Assembly (NCBI GenBank): GCA_027563935.2
Contig: CM050454.1
Span: 77,644,596 to 77,708,595, forward strand
Length of the DNA stretch: 64,000 nt
From: Costus lasius
Lineage: Eukaryota > Streptophyta > Magnoliopsida > Zingiberales > Costaceae
Reading direction: 5' to 3'
Part shown: positions 45,452-57,492 of the stretch, piece by piece
How the letters are laid out: each line of letters begins with the position of its first letter
How positions within the stretch are numbered: the first letter of the stretch is position 1
Program-made: the position numbers and the translations under genes
The notes under the pieces: generated by a model
The model's input: only the letters and a program-made list of their open reading frames with translations
Databases searched by the model: none
What the model was told of the DNA's origin: nothing

Positions 45452-48400
45452 CTAATGGTTGAGAAATCTCAAACCCATATTATTACAGTGCTTCTCATGC
45501 TTCTGCTGCGCCAGAGGCTTTGTAAGCGGGTCAGCTAGATTGTCATCTGTATGAACCTTGCAAATTTTGATCTCGCCACGATCAATGATCTCCCGGATCA
45601 AGTGAAACCTTCTCTGTATGTGCTTGGACTTCTGGTGCGACCGTGGTTCCTTTGCTTGTGCTATTGCTCCAGTGTTATCACAGAAGATAACCAAAGGATC
45701 TGCACTCGAAGGAACAACACCAAGTTCCTGAACGAACTTACGAATCCACACTGCCTCCTTGGATGCTTCTGAGGCTGCAACATACTCGGCTTCTGTTGTG
45801 GAATCAGCAACAATTGATTGTTTGAAACTTTTCCACACCACTGCTCCTCCATTCAAGCTAAAAACATAGCCTGATTGCGATCGGAAATCATCCTGGTCAG
45901 ATTGGAACGAAGCGTCAGTATATCCTTCAATACTGAGTTCTTCCTGACCTCCATATATCAAGAACATATCTTTGGTCCTCCGAAGATATTTCAAAATGTT
46001 CTTGACTGCAATCCAGTGTGCCTTACCTGGATTACTTTGGAATCGACTGGTCACGCTTAACCCGTAAGCGACGTCTGGGCGAGTACACAACATCGCATAC
46101 ATAATGGACCCAATAGCCGAAGTATAAGGCGTATTGTCCATTTCATCTTTCTCAGTCTGTGTTTGTGGACACTGACTCTTTGAAAGATTCAGACCATGTC
46201 TGATTGGAAGATATCCTCTTTTAGAATTTTCTAAATGGAATCTCTCCAGGACTTTATCGATGTAAGTACTCTGGCACAGCCCGAGAAGCCTCTTCGATCT
46301 ATCTCTGTAGATCTTCACACCTAATACATAGGCTGCTTCTCCTAAATCTTTCATCCGGAAACATTTTCGTAACCATGCCTTGACGGCATGCAGTTCAGGA
46401 ATATCGTTTCCAATGATCAAGATATCATCGACGTAGAGGACTAGGAAAGTAATCACGCTTCCACTAAACCTCTTATATACACACGGGTCATCTTCATTTT
46501 TGATGAAACCAAATTCACAGATTGATTGATCAAAATGAATATTCCAGCTTCTTGATGCTTGTTTAAGTCCATAAATGGACTTCTTTAATTTGCATATTTT
46601 ATGATGATCTGATGGATTAGTGAAACCTTCAGGTTGTGTCATATACACATCCTCTTCTAGTTTTCCATTAAGGAAAGCGGTCTTAACATCCATTTGCCAG
46701 ATCTCATAATCATAATATGCCGCTATCGCGAGAATAATCCGAATAGACTTGAACATGGCTACAGGAGAGAAAGTTTCATCATAATCTATTCCGTAGATTT
46801 GTTTGAAACCTTTCACAACTAGCCTGCCTTTATAGGTAACCACGTTACCATCCATGTCAATCTTCTTCTTGAAGATCCATTTACAGCCTATAGGGATCAC
46901 TCCCGGAGGCGGATCAACCAAATCCCAAACTTGGTTATCTGACATGGAGTCCATCTCGGCTCGCATAGCTTCAAGCCATCTCGCTGATTCCGGTCCACTG
47001 ACCGCATCCGCATAAGTGAGGGGTTCATCATCAATGATGTAGACTCCGTCATAGCGCTCAGGCTGTCGACGGATCCTTCCCGATCTACGCAGTTCCCGTG
47101 ATATCTGAGCCTCAGGTTGTTCAGTAACCTGATCTACTAGCTCAGGCTCATCCAACTGTGCTTGACTACTTTGTCCTTCTTCTAGAATCTCATCCAGCTT
47201 TATTTCTCTCCCACTGGCCTCTTGCAGAAGAAATTCCTTCTCAAGAAAAATAGCCGTCCGAGCAACAAATACTTTGTTCTCCTTGGGATCGTAGAAATAA
47301 TAACCCTTAGTTTCCTTAGGGTAACCGACAAAGACACATTTATCAGATCTGCTCTCTAGTTTCCCAGAGGCGAGCTTTTTGACATAAGCCTCGCAACCCC
47401 AGATTTTAATAAATGTCAAGCTCGGCTGTTTCCCATACCATAACTCATATGGAGTCTTTGAAACGGCCTTGGATGGCACTCGGTTTAGTACCTTTGCAGC
47501 TGTTTCCAGTGCAAATCCCCAAAAAGAGTAAGGTAGAGTAGCCTGACTCATCATAGAACGAACCATATCTAGTAAGGTTCTATTTCTCCTCTCGGACACA
47601 CCATTCCATTGCGGTGTTCCTGGCGGAGTGAGCTGTGAGATAATCCCACACTCCTTCAGATAGTCAGTAAACTCATGACTCAAGTATTCTCCACCTCGAT
47701 CTGAGCGAAGTGCCTTGATATTTCGGCCTAACTGATTCTGTACTTCATTTTTGAACTCTTTGAATTTGTCAAAAGATTCACTTTTATGTCTCATCAGATA
47801 GACATAACCATACCTACTGAAATCATCAGTAAAGGTAATGAAGTATGAATAGCCACCTCTGGCATGTTTACTAAATGGCCCACACACATCACTGTGAATG
47901 AGGTCAAGTAAACCTGAAGCCCTTTGACCTTTATTAGAAAAAGGAGACTTCGTCATTTTACCCATTAAACAAGCTTTGCATGTATCAAGCTCCTCATAGG
48001 AGAATGATCCCAGCACTCCATGGTCATGCAACCGCTTAATGCGCTTCTTGTTAATATGGCCTAAACGACTATGCCATAGCAAGATGCTGTCATCAGCATA
48101 CTTGGCTTTCTTAATATCAATCTGCTGTATAGAACATTCCATGTCCAACATGAATAACCCATTGTTAATCGACCCAGTAGCATAAACAATATTATCAAAA
48201 GAAATATAACACTTTGAAATCTTGCATTCAAAGGAAAACCCTTTCCTGACAAGAGCAGGAATAGAGATAATATTCTTAGTTATGCTCGGTACAAAATAAC
48301 AATTGTCCAGTTCTAATACAAGACCAGATGGTAAAGAGATGTGATAAACTCCTACAGCAACAGCAGCAACCCGTGCCCCGTTTCCTACTCGTAGGTCCAC

Positions 48401-49345
48401 CTCATGCTGTCCCTCCTGTCTTCTTCTCTTGAGTTCCTGTACATTTGAACAAATGTGAACTCCACATGCAGTGTCCAACACCCATGAAATAGAAGAAGAT
48501 ACCATGACTTCAGTCACGTAAATACCTGAGCCAGAAGCGAAAGGGTTGCTTCCCTTCTTATCTCCTTGGAGCGCTTTACAGTCCTTTTTCCAGTGACCCA
48601 GCTGGCCACAATGGAAACATCTGTATTCCTTCGACCGCTTTACCTTTTGTTTCAGAGCCTTGTTGTAGCTCTTGACAGGGGCTTTGCCCTTCTTCCCCTT
48701 CTTCTTGTTCCTAGAAGGAACCATTAGGACAGAGGATGAAGGCGTTCCCTTCTCACGAGACTGAGTCTGCTCTGTAGTCAAGAGCATGTTCAGTAACTCT
48801 GCCGGCGTACAGTCGATCTTGTTCATATTAAAATTAATGATGAACGGATCGAAAGAGGCCGGGAGAGACTGTAGGATGATGTCTACAACAAGCTCCTGAT
48901 TGATGGTGTGTCCCAGTTTCTCTAGAGCCTCCTTGTACCCAATCATCTTGAGTACGTGAGCTCCCACTGGACTCCCTTCAGTCAGTTTGCTCTGAAAGAA
49001 AAGTTTAGTCAAGTTATAGCGTTCAGTCCTTGCCTGTGCTGCATACAGCATCTTGAGGTTTGCTATAATTTCTATAGCAGATAAATCCTCATGCTGACGC
49101 TGCAGCTGTGGCGTCATAGACGCTAGCATTAGGAAAGCGACATCAATGCTATCATTGACATGCTTCTCATAAGCTTCCCGAACCGCCCTTGCGGCGTTCG
49201 CAGCGGGTTGAGGCGGTATAGCCGTTTCGAGGACATACAGTTTCCTCTCAGCCTTAAGAACAATCTTAAGGTGTCCGTACCTGTCTGAGAAGTTTGGCCC
49301 AGCAAACTTCTCCCTTTCCAGTAGGGATCGCACATTGAACGCTGT
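45452..49345 (-). CDS. Copia-6 gag-pol polyprotein, uninterrupted frame, start codon lost
   Basis: About 1297 codons with no stop or frameshift. Order: capsid-like gag; zinc knuckle CFHCGQLGHWKKDC (about residue 240); protease DTACG (about 286); HHCC; integrase HSDVCGP, RSDRGGEY, NGVSERR (about 481, 544, 580); RT YVDD (about 967); RNase H GYTDAS, STTEAEY, FCDN; end HCNNMGLRFLNH. The family start ATG is ACA here (49343-49345), shared with copia-7. The next in-frame ATG would drop about 75 residues of gag unless a GTG such as 49331-49333 is used. It carries small in-frame length differences from copia-4 (for example TQSREKG in the gag linker). This is the best-preserved coding sequence in the window, although it lacks a promoter-bearing 5' LTR. 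Confidence 0.88.
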   Translation of the reverse strand, partial: TAFNVRSLLEREKFAGPNFSDRYGHLKIVLKAERKLYVLETAIPPQPAANAARAVREAYEKHVNDSIDVAFLMLASMTPQLQRQHEDLSAIEIIANLKMLYAAQARTERYNLTKLFFQSKLTEGSPVGAHVLKMIGYKEALEKLGHTINQELVVDIILQSLPASFDPFIINFNMNKIDCTPAELLNMLLTTEQTQSREKGTPSSSVLMVPSRNKKKGKKGKAPVKSYNKALKQKVKRSKEYRCFHCGQLGHWKKDCKALQGDKKGSNPFASGSGIYVTEVMVSSSISWVLDTACGVHICSNVQELKRRRQEGQHEVDLRVGNGARVAAVAVGVYHISLPSGLVLELDNCYFVPSITKNIISIPALVRKGFSFECKISKCYISFDNIVYATGSINNGLFMLDMECSIQQIDIKKAKYADDSILLWHSRLGHINKKRIKRLHDHGVLGSFSYEELDTCKACLMGKMTKSPFSNKGQRASGLLDLIHSDVCGPFSKHARGGYSYFITFTDDFSRYGYVYLMRHKSESFDKFKEFKNEVQNQLGRNIKALRSDRGGEYLSHEFTDYLKECGIISQLTPPGTPQWNGVSERRNRTLLDMVRSMMSQATLPYSFWGFALETAAKVLNRVPSKAVSKTPYELWYGKQPSLTFIKIWGCEAYVKKLASGKLESRSDKCVFVGYPKETKGYYFYDPKENKVFVARTAIFLEKEFLLQEASGREIKLDEILEEGQSSQAQLDEPELVDQVTEQPEAQISRELRRSGRIRRQPERYDGVYIIDDEPLTYADAVSGPESARWLEAMRAEMDSMSDNQVWDLVDPPPGVIPIGCKWIFKKKIDMDGNVVTYKGRLVVKGFKQIYGIDYDETFSPVAMFKSIRIILAIAAYYDYEIWQMDVKTAFLNGKLEEDVYMTQPEGFTNPSDHHKICKLKKSIYGLKQASRSWNIHFDQSICEFGFIKNEDDPCVYKRFSGSVITFLVLYVDDILIIGNDIPELHAVKAWLRKCFRMKDLGEAAYVLGVKIYRDRSKRLLGLCQSTYIDKVLERFHLENSKRGYLPIRHGLNLSKSQCPQTQTEKDEMDNTPYTSAIGSIMYAMLCTRPDVAYGLSVTSRFQSNPGKAHWIAVKNILKYLRRTKDMFLIYGGQEELSIEGYTDASFQSDQDDFRSQSGYVFSLNGGAVVWKSFKQSIVADSTTEAEYVAASEASKEAVWIRKFVQELGVVPSSADPLVIFCDNTGAIAQAKEPRSHQKSKHIQRRFHLIREIIDRGEIKICKVHTDDNLADPLTKPLAQQKHEKHCNNMGLRFLNH

Positions 49346-49602
49346 GGTGTTCGTTGCTGCAGTAATCTACAACAATGCAAGAACAGCAAGGTCAGTATCA
49401 ATGTCAGAATCAATTCAGGACTTAAGAATGATTCTTTTCTCACTATTTTATCTGACTGAAAAATCCAGTAAAACAGTCCGAAAGAGTAAAACTCTTTTAG
49501 TGAGATGGGATCCAGATTTCATACTTGGTCTCCGCGTCCCGCTCAGGCGAGATAAGATGCACAGAGAGTACAAGCACTAATCTCTGGTAGGCAACCCCTG
49601 CC
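49346..49602 (-). other. Copia-6 leader, truncated
   Basis: 257 bp homologous to the gag-proximal leader of copia-1 and copia-7. It stops within aacccctgcc and is joined to LTR sequence tatcactagtgccc. At most one base is shared at the junction. Confidence 0.85.
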
Positions 49603-50118
49603 TATCACTAGTGCCCTAACATGACTCATGCTCATTATCCAAGATAGTCTATAACCATTATGTTTCAAATGATATTGAACTACCTCAAAACAATGCCAAT
49701 CATCATTTAGAAACACAAGTGATCTCAAGTCAGAGGAAATATGCCACTTGTTTGCATATAAGGATTATTCACATTGTGACAAGCAATTGAATATCCTAAG
49801 TAGGGTCTGTCCAGTACATCCAATGTACCCATGAGTCTACATCTTATTCCATGCTCGAAGCATCCTATAAGATTAGAACACATATTAGTCTCAATCATAT
49901 CAAGGCTGTCTCATGTTCACCAAGATATCTCGACTAAGGACAATACTGCATGTCAGCCAAGCTGAACAGCATTGAGACATTATTCAGAAGTATACATATT
50001 GCAGCAGATGATGTAACAACCTGAATAACAACCATTGCCTTTATAAACATAGAGTTTATACATGATACTGAAATAATCCCAAGGCCTCAAACATTAGCCT
50101 TAAGGGCATACCCCAACA
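49603..50118 (-). repeat. LTR remnant between copia-6 and copia-7
   Basis: 516 bp, keeping only the first third of an LTR on the minus strand (TGTTGGGG at 50118). It would be both the 3' LTR of copia-7 and the 5' LTR of copia-6 in a tandem arrangement. Confidence 0.87.
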
Positions 50119-50133
50119 ATCTCCCACTTGCAC
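50119..50133 (-). promoter_or_regulatory. Copia-7 polypurine tract
   Basis: The element strand reads GTGCAAGTGGGAGAT directly before the LTR remnant. Confidence 0.83.
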
Positions 50134-50138
50134 TTAAT

Positions 50139-53100
50139 CTAATGGTTGAGAAATCTCAAACCCATATTATTACAGTGCTTCTCATGCTTCTGCTGCGCCA
50201 GAGGCTTTGTAAGCGGGTCAGCTAGATTGTCATCTGTATGAACCTTGCAAATTTTGATCTCGCCACGATCAATGATCTCCCGGATCAAGTGAAACCTTCT
50301 CTGTATGTGCTTGGACTTCTGGTGCGACCGTGGTTCCTTTGCTTGTGCTATTGCTCTAGTGTTATCACAGAAGATAACCAAAGGATCTGCACTCGAAGGA
50401 ACAACACCAAGTTCCTGAACGAACTTACGAATCCACACTGCCTCCTTGGATGCTTCTGAGGCTGCAACCTACTCGGCTTCTGTTGTGGAATCAGCAACAA
50501 TTGATTGTTTGAAACTTTTCCACACCACTGCTCCTCCATTCAAGCTAAAAACATAGCCTGATTGCGATCGGAAATCATCCTGGTCAGATTGGAACGAAGC
50601 GTCAGTATATCCTTCAATACTGAGTTCTTCCTGACCTCCATATATCAAGAACATATCTTTGGTCCTCCGAAGATATTTCAAAATGTTCTTGACTGCAATC
50701 CAGTGTGCCTTACCTGGATTACTTTGGAATCGACTGGTCACGCTTAACCCGTAAGCGACGTCTGGCCGAGTACACAACATCGCATACATAATGGACCCAA
50801 TAGCCGAAGCATAAGGCGTATTGTCCATTTCATCTTTCTCAGTCTGTGTTTGTGGACACTGACTCTTTGAAAGATTCAGACCATATCTGATTGGAAGATA
50901 TCCTCTTTTAGAATTTTCTAAATGGAATCTCTCCAGGACTTTATCGATGTAAGTACTCTGGCACAGCCCGAGAAGCCTCTTCGATCTATCTTTGTAGATC
51001 TTCACACCTAATACATAGGCTGCTTCTCCTAAATCTTTCATCTGGAAACATTTTCGTAACCATGCCTTGACGGCATGCAGTTCAGGAATATCGTTTCCAA
51101 TGATCAAGATATCATCGACGTAGAGGACTAGGAAAGTAATCACGCTCCCACTAAACCTCTTATATACACACGGGTCATCTTCATTTTTGATGAAACCAAA
51201 TTCACAGATTGATTCATCAAAACGAATATTCCAGCTTCTTGATGCTTGTTTAAGTCCATAAATGGACTTCTTTAATTTGCATATTTTATGACGATCTGAT
51301 GGATTAGTGAAACCTTCAGGTTGTGTCATATACACATCCTCTTCTAGTTTTCCATTAAGGAAAGCGGTCTTAACATCCATTTGCCAAATCTCATAATCAT
51401 AATATGCCGCTATCGCGAGAATAATCCGAATAGACTTGAACATGGCTACAGGAGAGAAAGTTTCATCATAATCTATTCCGTAGATTTGTTTGAAACCTTT
51501 CGCAACTAGCCTGCCTTTATAGGTAACCACGTTACCATCCATGTCAATCTTCTTCTTGAAGATCCATTTACAGCCTATAGGGATCACTCCCGGAGGCGGA
51601 TCAACCAAATCCCAAACTTGGTTATCTGACATGGAGTCCATCTCGGCTCGCATAGCTTCAAGCCATCTTGCTGATTCCGGTCCACTGACCGCATCCGGAT
51701 AAGTGAGGGGTTCATCATCAATGATGTAGACTCCGTCATAGCGCTCAGGCTGTCGACGAATCCTTCCCGATCTACGCGGTTCCCGTGATATCTGAGCCTC
51801 AGGTTGTTCAGTAACCTGATCTACTGGCTCAGGCTCATCCAACTGTGCTTGACTACTTTGTCCTTCTTCTGGATTCTCATCCAGCTTTATTTCTCTCCCA
51901 CTGGCCTCTTGCAGAAGAAATTCCTTCTCAAGAAAAATAGCCGTCCGAGCAACAAATACTTTGTTCTCCTTGGGATCGTAGAAATAATAACCCTTAGTTT
52001 CCTTAGGGTAACCGACAAAGACACATTTATCAGATCTGCTCTCCAGTTTCCCAGAGGCGAGCTTTTTGACATAAGCCTCGCAACCCCAGATTTTAATAAA
52101 TGTCATGCTCGGCTGTTTCCCATACCATAACTCATATGGAGTCTTTGAAACGGCCTTGGATGGCACTCGGTTTAGTACCTTTGCAGCTGTTTCCAGTGCA
52201 AATCCCCAAAAAGAGTAAGGTAGAGTAGCCTGACTCATCATAGAACGAACCATATCCAGTAAGGTTCTATTTCTCCTCTCGGACACACCATTCCATTGCG
52301 GTGTTCCTGGTGGAGTGAGCTGTGAGATAATCCCACACTCCTTCAGATAGTCAGTAAACTCATGACTCAAGTATTCTCCACCTCGATCTGAGCGAAGTGC
52401 CTTGATATTTCGGCCTAACTGATTCTGTACTTCATTTTTGAACTCTTTGAACTTGTCAAAAGATTCACCTTTATGTCTCATCAGATAGACATAACCATAC
52501 CTACTGAAATCATCAGTAAAGGTAATGAAGTATGAATAGCCACCTCTGGCATGTTTACTAAATGGCCCACACACATCACTGTGAATGAGGTCAAGTAAAC
52601 CTGAAGCCCTTTGACCTTTATTAGAAAAAGGAGACTTCGTCATTTTACCCATTAAACAAGCTTTGCATGTATCAAGCTCCTCATAGGAGAATGATCCCAG
52701 CAGTCCATGGTCATGCAACCGCTTAATGCGCTTCTTGTTAATATGGCCTAAACGACTATGCCATAGCAAGATGCTGTCATCAGCATACTTGGCTTTCTTA
52801 ATATCAATCTGCTGTATAGAACATTCCATGTCCAACATGAATAACCCATTGTTAATCGACCCAGTAGCATAAACAATATTATCAAAAGAAATATAACACT
52901 TTGAAATCTTGCATTCAAAGGAAAACCCTTTCCTGACAAGAGCAGGAATAGAGATAATATTCTTAGTTATGCTCGGTACAAAATAACAATTGTCCAGTTC
53001 TAATACAAGACCAGATGGTAAAGAGATGTGATAAACTCCTACAGCAACAGCAGCAACCCGTGCCCCGTTTCCTACTCGTAGGTCCACCTCATGCTGTCCC

Positions 53101-53906
53101 TCCTGTCTTCTTCTCTTGAGTTCCTGTACATTTGAACAAATGTGAACTCCACATGCAGTGTCCAACACCCATGAAATAGAAGAAGATACCATGACTTCAG
53201 TCACGTAAATACCTGAGCCAGAAGCGAAAGGGTTGCTTCCCTTCTTATCTCCTTGGAGCGCTTTACAGTCCTTTTTCCAGTGACCCAGCTGGCCACAATG
53301 GAAACATCTGTATTCCTTCGACCGCTTTACCTTTTGTTTCAGAGCCTTGTTGTAGCTCTTGACAGGGGCTTTGCCCTTCTTCCCCTTCTTCTTGTTCCTA
53401 GAAGGAACCATTAGGACAGAGGATGAAGGCGTTCCCTTCTCACGAGACTGAGTCTGCTCTGTAGTCAAGAGCATGTTCAGTAACTCTGCCGGCGTACAGT
53501 CGATCTTGTTCATATTAAAATTAATGATGAACGGATCGAAAGAGGCCGGGAGAGACTGTAGGATGATGTCTACAACAAGCTCCTGATTGATGGTGTGTCC
53601 CAGTTTCTCTAGAGCCTCCTTGTACCCAATCATCTTGAGTACGTGAGCTCCCATTCGACTCCCTTCAGTCAGTTTGCTCTGAAAGAAAAGTTTAGTCAAG
53701 TTATAGCGTTCAGTCCTTGCCTGTGCTGCATACAGCATCTTGAGGTTTGCTATAATTTCTATAGCAGATAAATCCTCATGCTGACGCTGCAGCTGTGGCG
53801 TCATAGACGCTAGCATTAGGCAAGCGACATCAATGCTATCATTGACATGCTTCTCATAAGCTTCCCGAACCGCCCTTGCGGCGTTCGCAGCGGGTTGAGG
53901 CGGTAT
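50139..53906 (-). pseudogene. Copia-7 gag-pol, main part, interrupted
   Basis: Nearly identical to copia-6 gag-pol (a few tens of substitutions over 3.8 kb by eye), with the same gag linker insertion. One nonsense codon, TAG at 50469-50471, replaces TAT (Tyr) in the RNase H segment STTEAEY. The N-terminal part of gag is separated by copia-8 and continues at 63067. Catalytic motifs of protease, integrase and RT are intact. Confidence 0.92.
53902..53906. repeat. Target duplication of copia-8, left copy (GGTAT)
   Basis: GGTAT precedes TGTTGGGG at 53907 and is repeated at 63062-63066. Removing the insert plus one copy restores the copia-7 gag sequence. Confidence 0.93.
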
Positions 53907-55570
53907 TGTTGGGGTATGCCCTTAAGGCTAATGTTTAGGCCTTGGGATTGTAACAGTATCTTGTATAAACTCTTATGTTTATAAAGGCATGGTTATTATT
54001 CAAGGTTGTTACATTGTCTGCTGCAATAATTGTACTTCTGAATAATGTCTCAAAGCTGTTCAGCTGGGCTGACATGCTATAAAGTCCTTAGTCGAGATAT
54101 CTTGGTGAACATGAGACAGCCTTGATATGATTGAGACTAATATGTGCTCTAATCTTATAGGATGCTTCGAGCATGGAATAAGATGTAGACTCATGGGTAC
54201 ATTGGATGTACTGGACAGACCCTACTAGGATATTCAATTGCTTGTCACAATGTGAATGATCCTTGTATGTGTACAAGTGGCACATTTCCTTTGACTTGAG
54301 ATCACTTGTGTTTCTAAATGATGATTGTCATTGTTTTGAGGTAGTTCAATATCATTTGAAATATAATGATTATAGACTATCTTGGATGGTGAGCTTGAAT
54401 CAGGTTAGGGCACCAGTGATAGACATAGGATTGCCGTCTCCTTGTTTAAGGAGTGTGATGTTCTAAAGGGGCCCCCTGGATGAGATGATTGAGAAAGTGT
54501 ATGGCCATACCCAGATGACTGTGTTCATCTGATCTAATCATGCTCATCATATTGGAGTTACGAGCTTGACAGGCTTGTCCAATAAAGAACATCCAGTGGC
54601 AGAGGAAGCATGTATGCCTTGTGAGTTGGATTCACACTTGTGCTGTGTTTTGGGTGTAGTCTTGGAAGACTCTTTCCTTTATATCGGGAGACAGTGATGT
54701 GTTGCTAGATACCCCTCACTGATCGTGATAACGTGAGTTATCGTTACCGACATTTAAAGGAAACCCTCAGGGTCGCACAATTTGATGATATGGCTTACTT
54801 AAGTCAGATCGTGTGGACTGAATTATTTAGGTTCAGTTTTAAAGGGATTTAATCTCTGATTGAAAGTGAGATCTGGTCTGATCATGTTTGATTGATTAGG
54901 GCTTGAGATCGGTAAGCTTCGATTGAGAGAATTGATGCTAGATTGGTGAGATCAAGAGCATCAAGAGATCAACGGTCAGATCTTAAGCCTTAGGGGTTTA
55001 ATTTGATCTGGACTAAAGGCTTGGGCTGGTTTGATTTGGTCTTTGAACCAAATGCAATTGAACCATGGCTCGGTTCAAAGAGGAGCGATTGGTTCACTTG
55101 ATGTGAACGCAAGATCGCATGAGAGTATGAGGCGAGTTTTTGGCTTGCTATTTTTAGAAGCCACGCTCCCACGTTCAACGAGAACGTTGCACTCGTCGCC
55201 TCTTGGTTCTCTCGCTCTCGTGTGGTAAAAGGGTTACACAAAAGAGGGGAGCGAGAGCTTGATCGTCCTAGCCGCAAGAGATCTCATCTCCTCCATACGA
55301 AGGACTCCTTGAAGATTTGCTAGCACAAAGTCTCCGAGGAAGTAGTCGCCTTCTCATTGTGTGCGTCATCTTTGGAGAAAAGGCATTTGCGTTTTTGCTT
55401 CCAAGGCGCCATCTAGAAATGGCTATGGTATGAATTCTTATCATGAATACTTGTTATTAAAAGTTAATCATGTGACATGTTTTCGATCCTATGAAACCCT
55501 AGCATCCGCTGCCCATATTATGTTTGCGCCACCTTAGGGTTTCGCCCCCCTTAGATACAAGGGACTTTCA
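53907..55570 (+). repeat. Copia-8 5' LTR
   Basis: 1664 bp, TGTTGGGG...GGGACTTTCA, followed by ATTGGTATCAGAGGC. It contains the hairpin (54692-54721) and palindrome GATAAC-GTGA-GTTATC (54727-54742). Confidence 0.94.
54678..54685 (+). promoter_or_regulatory. Putative TATA box in copia-8 5' LTR
   Basis: tttatatc at the same LTR position as in the sister elements, 14 bp before the conserved hairpin. Confidence 0.45.
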
Positions 55571-55585
55571 ATTGGTATCAGAGGC
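55571..55585 (+). promoter_or_regulatory. Copia-8 primer-binding site (initiator tRNA-Met)
   Basis: ATTGGTATCAGAGGC directly after the LTR. The match to the tRNA-Met complement TGGTATCAGAGC ends one base early. Confidence 0.9.
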
Positions 55586-57492
55586 ATGTTTGATGCATGA
55601 TTCATATGATTACTTTATGTTATGTATTGTGATCCATGTTTGCGCAAGACCTAGGGTTATCTTCATGCGAAATTATTACATGCTTGTCTTGACGCATGTT
55701 TAGATATTTGTGGCGCATGAATGATGTTTCTTTGGTTGCGCTTATGGGTTAGATCTATAGTGTATGCGAAAGTTTACATGATGCTTTCAGCATGTCGAAA
55801 CTCAAGATATGTTTCCTTTAGTTGGCGCATGCTTTGGTTTCTCTAAAAACAAAAACAAAACTCTTGCGCGACTCACATTAGATCTAACTAGCGCCTGCTT
55901 TAAACCCTTAGATGGGTTATTAGGGTTGAAGTCATCTTCTAAATAGATCCAAACTGTCTGATCAGACTATCTGACAGCCTAGATGGGTCGACCAGATAGC
56001 ACCTTGGCGCAAGCCTGAGGTGGCTATAGGTCGACTGCAGACGGCGTGTAGCGATCTCTGGTTGAGACAACCTTGAACGCACATGAGTTAGGCCCGGGGT
56101 CACACCCGCCTGCCAGACCTCATTGTGGTCGTTCAGCCCTAGGCGCATGCATGGTTGACCATTTGGTCGACTCAAGTCAGTTAGGACTTGGTGCATGCAA
56201 GGGCAATGGATCTGACTAGATTGATGAGTGGATCCCTATTAATGGACCGTTGTAAGGCAGCAGGGCAAATAAGGAAATTAAAATTGATGCCAATGGGGTT
56301 TTTCAAAATTTTATTTTCCTGATTGGATCACATGAAATTTGATGCCATTTGCTTGTTTATTTCATCTTATGTGGGCTGCCCGTTTTATTGTGTGCTGTGC
56401 TGGGGCCTGCGTGCCTGGAAATTAAAGTTGTAAATTATTTATTGTGATCTGCGTATCACATTGTATTGAATTTATAAAATGTAATTGACCTGCGTGTCAA
56501 TCTTGTCTAGATAGATTAATTTGTAAGTTAATCAGACAAGAGCACAGAGCACACTTGGCAGAGGCGCTTGCAGCAGAGGCTTGACCAGGTGGGAGGTCCA
56601 GGGTTCGACTCTGGGACCAGGCGCATTTTCCCTGGTAGGCGCACCTAAGCTGCAGATGGCGCTTGGGCCCTGGTTTGGGCCAGAAGAGCAGCAAAAGACC
56701 CATGAAGAAAAGCAAGTGAAGACTTAAGTCTAATTAAGGTCTTACTTAGGCTATGGGCTTTTACCACATAAGATCCATGCTTTCTTTTATTGCTTAAATA
56801 AGTAGAACAGCATGATTTATTTATCTTCTGCTATCACCATAGGAAATGCATGATAGTGAAGAAGATAAAAGACCGTTAAAATCCAACGCTAAAATATCAA
56901 GCTCGTATGCCTTCTGACGCGAAACCTCACTATTCTGATTATCGTTGGAGCCGTGTTGTACCCACTCAGTGGGCACGTCCATCTATCTTCAGAGGGTGCG
57001 GGATTACACCTGCGTGTTACAGAGAAGGGATTTATCGCTTCTCGTTGCTCAGCATAGCACGTGGTGGTCCAGGGAGTAGGTCGGGTCAGCTTGACCATGT
57101 AGACTACATATGTGGCGCATATGGTAGCGCATGGAGGCAGCCATCTGTGGGGTCAGAGATTGTGTTGTACCAACTCAGTTGGCACAATCTGCTGGATTGC
57201 CCAGATGAAGGGGAATCGCACGGGTTGGCGATTGGCTGGGAAAGCCTACCAGAGATTAGTGCTTGTACTCTCTGTGCATCTTATCTCGCCTGAGCGGGAC
57301 GCGGAGACCAAGTATGAAATCTGGATCCCATCTCACTAAAAGAGTTCTACTCTTTCGGGCTGTTTTGCTGGATTTTTCAGCCAGATAAAATAGTGAGAAA
57401 AAGAATCATTCTTAAGTCCTGAATAGATTCTTTATATTGATACTGACCTTGCTGTTCTTGCATTGTTGTAGATTCCTGCAGCAACGAACACC
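55586..57492 (+). other. Copia-8 untranslated leader
   Basis: 1.9 kb without a recognisable gene. It contains the tRNA-like module (A box 56556-56566, B box 56602-56612) and, just before gag, ttcttgcattgttgtag, which looks like a 3' splice acceptor. The gag-proximal half is the best conserved part of the leader among all copies. Confidence 0.75.
56540..56630 (+). repeat. tRNA/SINE-like module in copia-8 leader
   Basis: TGGCAGAGGCG (56556) and GGTTCGACTCT (56602) match Pol III A- and B-box patterns at tRNA-like spacing. It is the same module as in copia-3 and copia-1. Confidence 0.55.

Larger units (their letters stand above)
44269..49602 (-). mobile_element. Copia-6, minus-strand, first unit of a tandem
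   Basis: Contains a truncated 3' LTR, polypurine tract (45432-45446), an uninterrupted gag-pol and only about 260 bp of leader. At 49602 the leader is joined directly to the middle of the next LTR (49603). The primer site and 5' LTR are therefore missing, and the element cannot complete reverse transcription by itself. Confidence 0.87.
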
